Of a stretch of 64,000 nucleotides of DNA, positions 61,998 to 64,000 are shown one piece after another. Within the stretch, counting starts at the first letter, position 1, and the number at the start of each line of letters is the position of its first letter. The position numbers and the translations under genes are program-made. The DNA is taken from contig JACKEC010000017.1 of assembly GCA_020633195.1 (NCBI GenBank), positions 558,001 through 622,000 of the forward strand, written 5' to 3'. The DNA comes from Sandaracinaceae bacterium (lineage in GTDB: Bacteria > Myxococcota_A > Polyangia > Polyangiales > Sandaracinaceae). The notes below the pieces were generated by a model that had not been told where the DNA came from, did no database searches, and worked only from the letters and a program-made list of their open reading frames with translations.

Positions 61998-63262
61998 CGG
62001 CGGCGCACGCTCACGCCCGGACCGAGCGCGCGCACCGACGGCGCCCGCTCCACCTGCACGCGCCGCTCGGAGCGGCGGGGGGCCTCTCGGCGCGGGGGAG
62101 CCTGCGCGGGAGCGCTGCGAGCGCTCGGCATCGAGTAGCGCGGCTGCTCCACCCTTCGGGGCGCCGACTCGACGGGGCGCGAGTAGACCCGGGGCTCCTG
62201 GACGGGCGCCGAGTACACGCGCGGGGGCGCCTGGATCGGCGGCGCGTAGACGCGCTCGGGCCGCGCCGAAGGCATCGGCCGGATCACCCGCGTCGGGCCG
62301 GGCGCCACGATCCGCGGACCCGCCGAGTAGACCGGGGCGCGCGGCGGCGGCGCGGCGACGGGGCGGTCGACGGCGACGGGCGGCGCCGAGCGACCGCGCT
62401 GATCGAACACGACGGTGTCGCGCACGCCGCGTCGCCCGAGCACCACGGTCTCTCGCGGGCGCGGGGCCTCGACGAGCGGGGCCCGCGCCGGTCCGCGCGC
62501 GACGACCGAGCCGCCGCGCGCCGCGGGGACGCCATCGCCGCGCACGATCACGCTGCCGCCCGAGGCGCGACCCACGCCCGGCCCGCCGCCGCGCGTCACG
62601 ACGCTCCCGCCGGTGGCGCGCTGCACGCGGCGCTCGCGCATCCAGCGCCGGTCGGGGCGGCTCGGCAGCGGGCGGCCGCTCGCGTACACCGTCGGCAGGT
62701 ACGACGGCTCGACCGCGTAGTACGCGACGCTGTCGTAGAGCAGGTAGGTCGACTGGATGAACATCCACGCGCTCGGCATCGGGTCGACGTTCACCATGCG
62801 CGGCGCCCAGCCGACGTACTGATCGGTCTCGCGCCAGTCGACCCACGCGGGCGACCACTGCGAGTCGGGGATCCACGCCCAGCGGCCGTCCTCGAGCACC
62901 GTCCACGAGCCGTAGTGGCAGACGGCCCAGCCGATCGCGTCGTAGCTGACCCACACCAGGTCGTCGCCGCTCTGCGCCCAGTGCCCGTTGCGGTAGGGCC
63001 GGTAGTCCGGGTCCGCGGGCACGAACACCTGCCCGTACCGCGGGTGGCCGAGCCACTCGCCGTAGGGCGCGAGCTCCTGGAAGAAGACCTCGATCTCGAT
63101 GCGGGCCTGCGGCTGCGCGGGGGACACGCCGATCGCGGTGGGCTCGGCCACCGCGTACGTCGCCTCGGAGCCGTAGTCGCCGCCGTAGGAGATGTCGCCG
63201 CCGTACTCGACGGATCCGCAGCCGACCAGGAGGACGAACCAGGGCGCGAGGCGAGCAGGCAT
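61994..63262 (-). CDS. DUF6600-type secreted lipoprotein with low-complexity Pro/Arg-rich tail
   Basis: About 422 residues. The signal MPARLAPWFVLLVGC has a lipobox. The conserved part is VFFQELAPYGEWLGHPRYGQ, DPDYRPYRNGHWAQSGDDLV and VDWRETDQYVGWAPRM, the Trp/Tyr-rich DUF6600 pattern. The rest is a Pro/Arg/Val/Ser-rich tail of about 230 residues. It is probably a cell-surface or wall-associated protein. A terminator hairpin lies between its start and the next gene upstream. Confidence 0.75.
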   Translation of the reverse strand: MPARLAPWFVLLVGCGSVEYGGDISYGGDYGSEATYAVAEPTAIGVSPAQPQARIEIEVFFQELAPYGEWLGHPRYGQVFVPADPDYRPYRNGHWAQSGDDLVWVSYDAIGWAVCHYGSWTVLEDGRWAWIPDSQWSPAWVDWRETDQYVGWAPRMVNVDPMPSAWMFIQSTYLLYDSVAYYAVEPSYLPTVYASGRPLPSRPDRRWMRERRVQRATGGSVVTRGGGPGVGRASGGSVIVRGDGVPAARGGSVVARGPARAPLVEAPRPRETVVLGRRGVRDTVVFDQRGRSAPPVAVDRPVAAPPPRAPVYSAGPRIVAPGPTRVIRPMPSARPERVYAPPIQAPPRVYSAPVQEPRVYSRPVESAPRRVEQPRYSMPSARSAPAQAPPRREAPRRSERRVQVERAPSVRALGPGVSVRRR

Positions 63263-63301
63263 GACGTCATGCTGAGGCGTCGCCGCGCCCCCTTCACGTC
63301 G

Positions 63302-63319
63302 AAAAAGGGCGCGGCGCCC
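63302..63319 (-). terminator. Rho-independent terminator
   Basis: Read on the minus strand, GGGCGCCGCGCCC is followed by TTTTT. The GC stem with a short loop and the T-run lie 16 bases past the stop of the gene at 63335. This is the clearest intrinsic terminator in the window. Confidence 0.7.
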
Positions 63320-63334
63320 AGAAAGACGCCCGGC

Positions 63335-64000
63335 TCACTCCGAAGAAGGGGGCAGCTCGGCGAGGAGCGCGCGCATGTCCGCGACCGCGGGGACCGGCAC
63401 GTCGGCGGCCCCCCACGCCTCGATCACGCGGCTCGCGAGCTCGCGCGCGCGCGCCGTGTCGCCGCGCGCGACGGCGCGTCGGGCGGCGAACGCCCAGGCG
63501 GGGTGGATCCCCGCGAACTCGTTGCGGTCCATCAGCGCGGCGAGGAGCGTGTCGAGCAGGTCGAGCTCGCTCGCGCGCACGAAGGCCTCCGGGTCGATGA
63601 GCGTGTGCCCGTTGCGCACGAGCCGACGCCACGCCCGCACCGCCCCGGCGTCGTCGCCCTGCACGTAGCGCTCGGCGCCCGCGAGCAGCGCCTCGGCGGT
63701 CGAGCGACGGCCCGCGCGCGCCGCCCGGTCCTCGCGCAGCGCGCGCAGCCGCGCGAAGCAGGGCTGGACCAGCGGCTCGCTCGCGCGCATGCAGATCGCG
63801 ATCGCCGAGACCTCGTAGTGCGGCTCGCTGACCATCAGGCGGTGCGGCTCGGCGAGCACGAAGCGCTCGGCGAGCGGGTCGGCGGCCTCGTGCTCGCGGC
63901 CGAGGAACGACGCGAGGCTCATCAGCGTCTCGACGCAGTCGGTGTCGCCGTAGAGGAAGTCACCGAGCCGATCGCGCTCGGCGAGCGCGCTCGCCATGCG
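63335..64000 (-). CDS. Partial gene, helical protein C-terminal part
   Basis: The visible 220 residues are all helix-type (TLMSLASFLGREHEAADPLA, AAEALLAGAERYVQG-like repeats, ARASELDLLDTLLAALMDRN, ADMRALLAELPPSSE). The reading frame is still open at the window edge, so the ATG at 63997 may be internal and the gene probably begins beyond it. Repeating helix pairs suggest a TPR-like fold, but no family is certain. It ends at 63335 just before a terminator. Confidence 0.5.
   Translation of the reverse strand, partial: RMASALAERDRLGDFLYGDTDCVETLMSLASFLGREHEAADPLAERFVLAEPHRLMVSEPHYEVSAIAICMRASEPLVQPCFARLRALREDRAARAGRRSTAEALLAGAERYVQGDDAGAVRAWRRLVRNGHTLIDPEAFVRASELDLLDTLLAALMDRNEFAGIHPAWAFAARRAVARGDTARARELASRVIEAWGAADVPVPAVADMRALLAELPPSSE

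Overview
The window is very GC-rich chromosomal DNA from what looks like a myxobacterium-type delta-proteobacterium (order Polyangiales; a Sandaracinus-like organism would fit). The grounds are several Hanks-type Ser/Thr kinases with a C-terminal membrane segment, an FHA-domain sigma-54 activator, a MYXO-CTERM-type surface protein, and more than a dozen lipoproteins with Asp-Ala-Gly-rich linkers or Cys-rich repeats. GTG/TTG starts and start/stop overlaps are frequent. I saw no rRNA, tRNA or CRISPR array.

Layout. 1-3.4 kb: the 3' end of a DabA/DabB-type inorganic-carbon pump operon with a second NuoL-like subunit, riddled with single-base frameshifts. 3.4-6.4 kb: an rRNA methyltransferase, a Ser/Thr kinase (each frameshifted) and a small membrane protein. 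6.4-11.0 kb: a repeat-dense island of GC hairpins with an intact IS21-family element (istA/istB) inserted in it, followed by five copies of an 83-base repeat. 11-19.6 kb: a DUF1554-type lipoprotein, an FHA sigma-54 activator, a glycosyltransferase and a giant kinase/ATPase that diverge around two identical 12-base palindromes, then a receiver protein and small membrane proteins.

19.6-25 kb: an OmpA-family porin-like protein and a compact, probably copper-related cluster. The cluster holds an MbnP-family protein, a His-rich lipoprotein, a lipid-anchored monoheme cytochrome, a CATCGCGDP outer-membrane protein and another His-containing lipoprotein. 25-35 kb: a ketopantoate-reductase-like enzyme, a 32-residue peptide gene, a SulP anion permease (frameshifted), an MFS/spermidine-synthase fusion, an outer-membrane protein and a carotenoid-type FAD oxidoreductase. 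Terminator-like hairpins next to GGGCAC repeats lie between these genes. 34-49 kb: mostly secreted proteins (PPC, RCC1, Cys-rich, MYXO-CTERM, YXWXW/IPT), plus a YheU/M29-like gene chain and an M15-like peptidase.

49-64 kb: a signalling block (PEGA kinase, PP2C phosphatase, Pal-like OmpA lipoprotein, cNMP-GGDEF cyclase, a second kinase), then acetyltransferase, crotonase, TerB-like, PHP-domain lipoprotein, PH-domain and DUF6600-type genes. A partial gene runs off the right edge. The main themes are cell-surface decoration and phospho/c-di-GMP signalling, with one metal-handling cluster and one mobile-element island.
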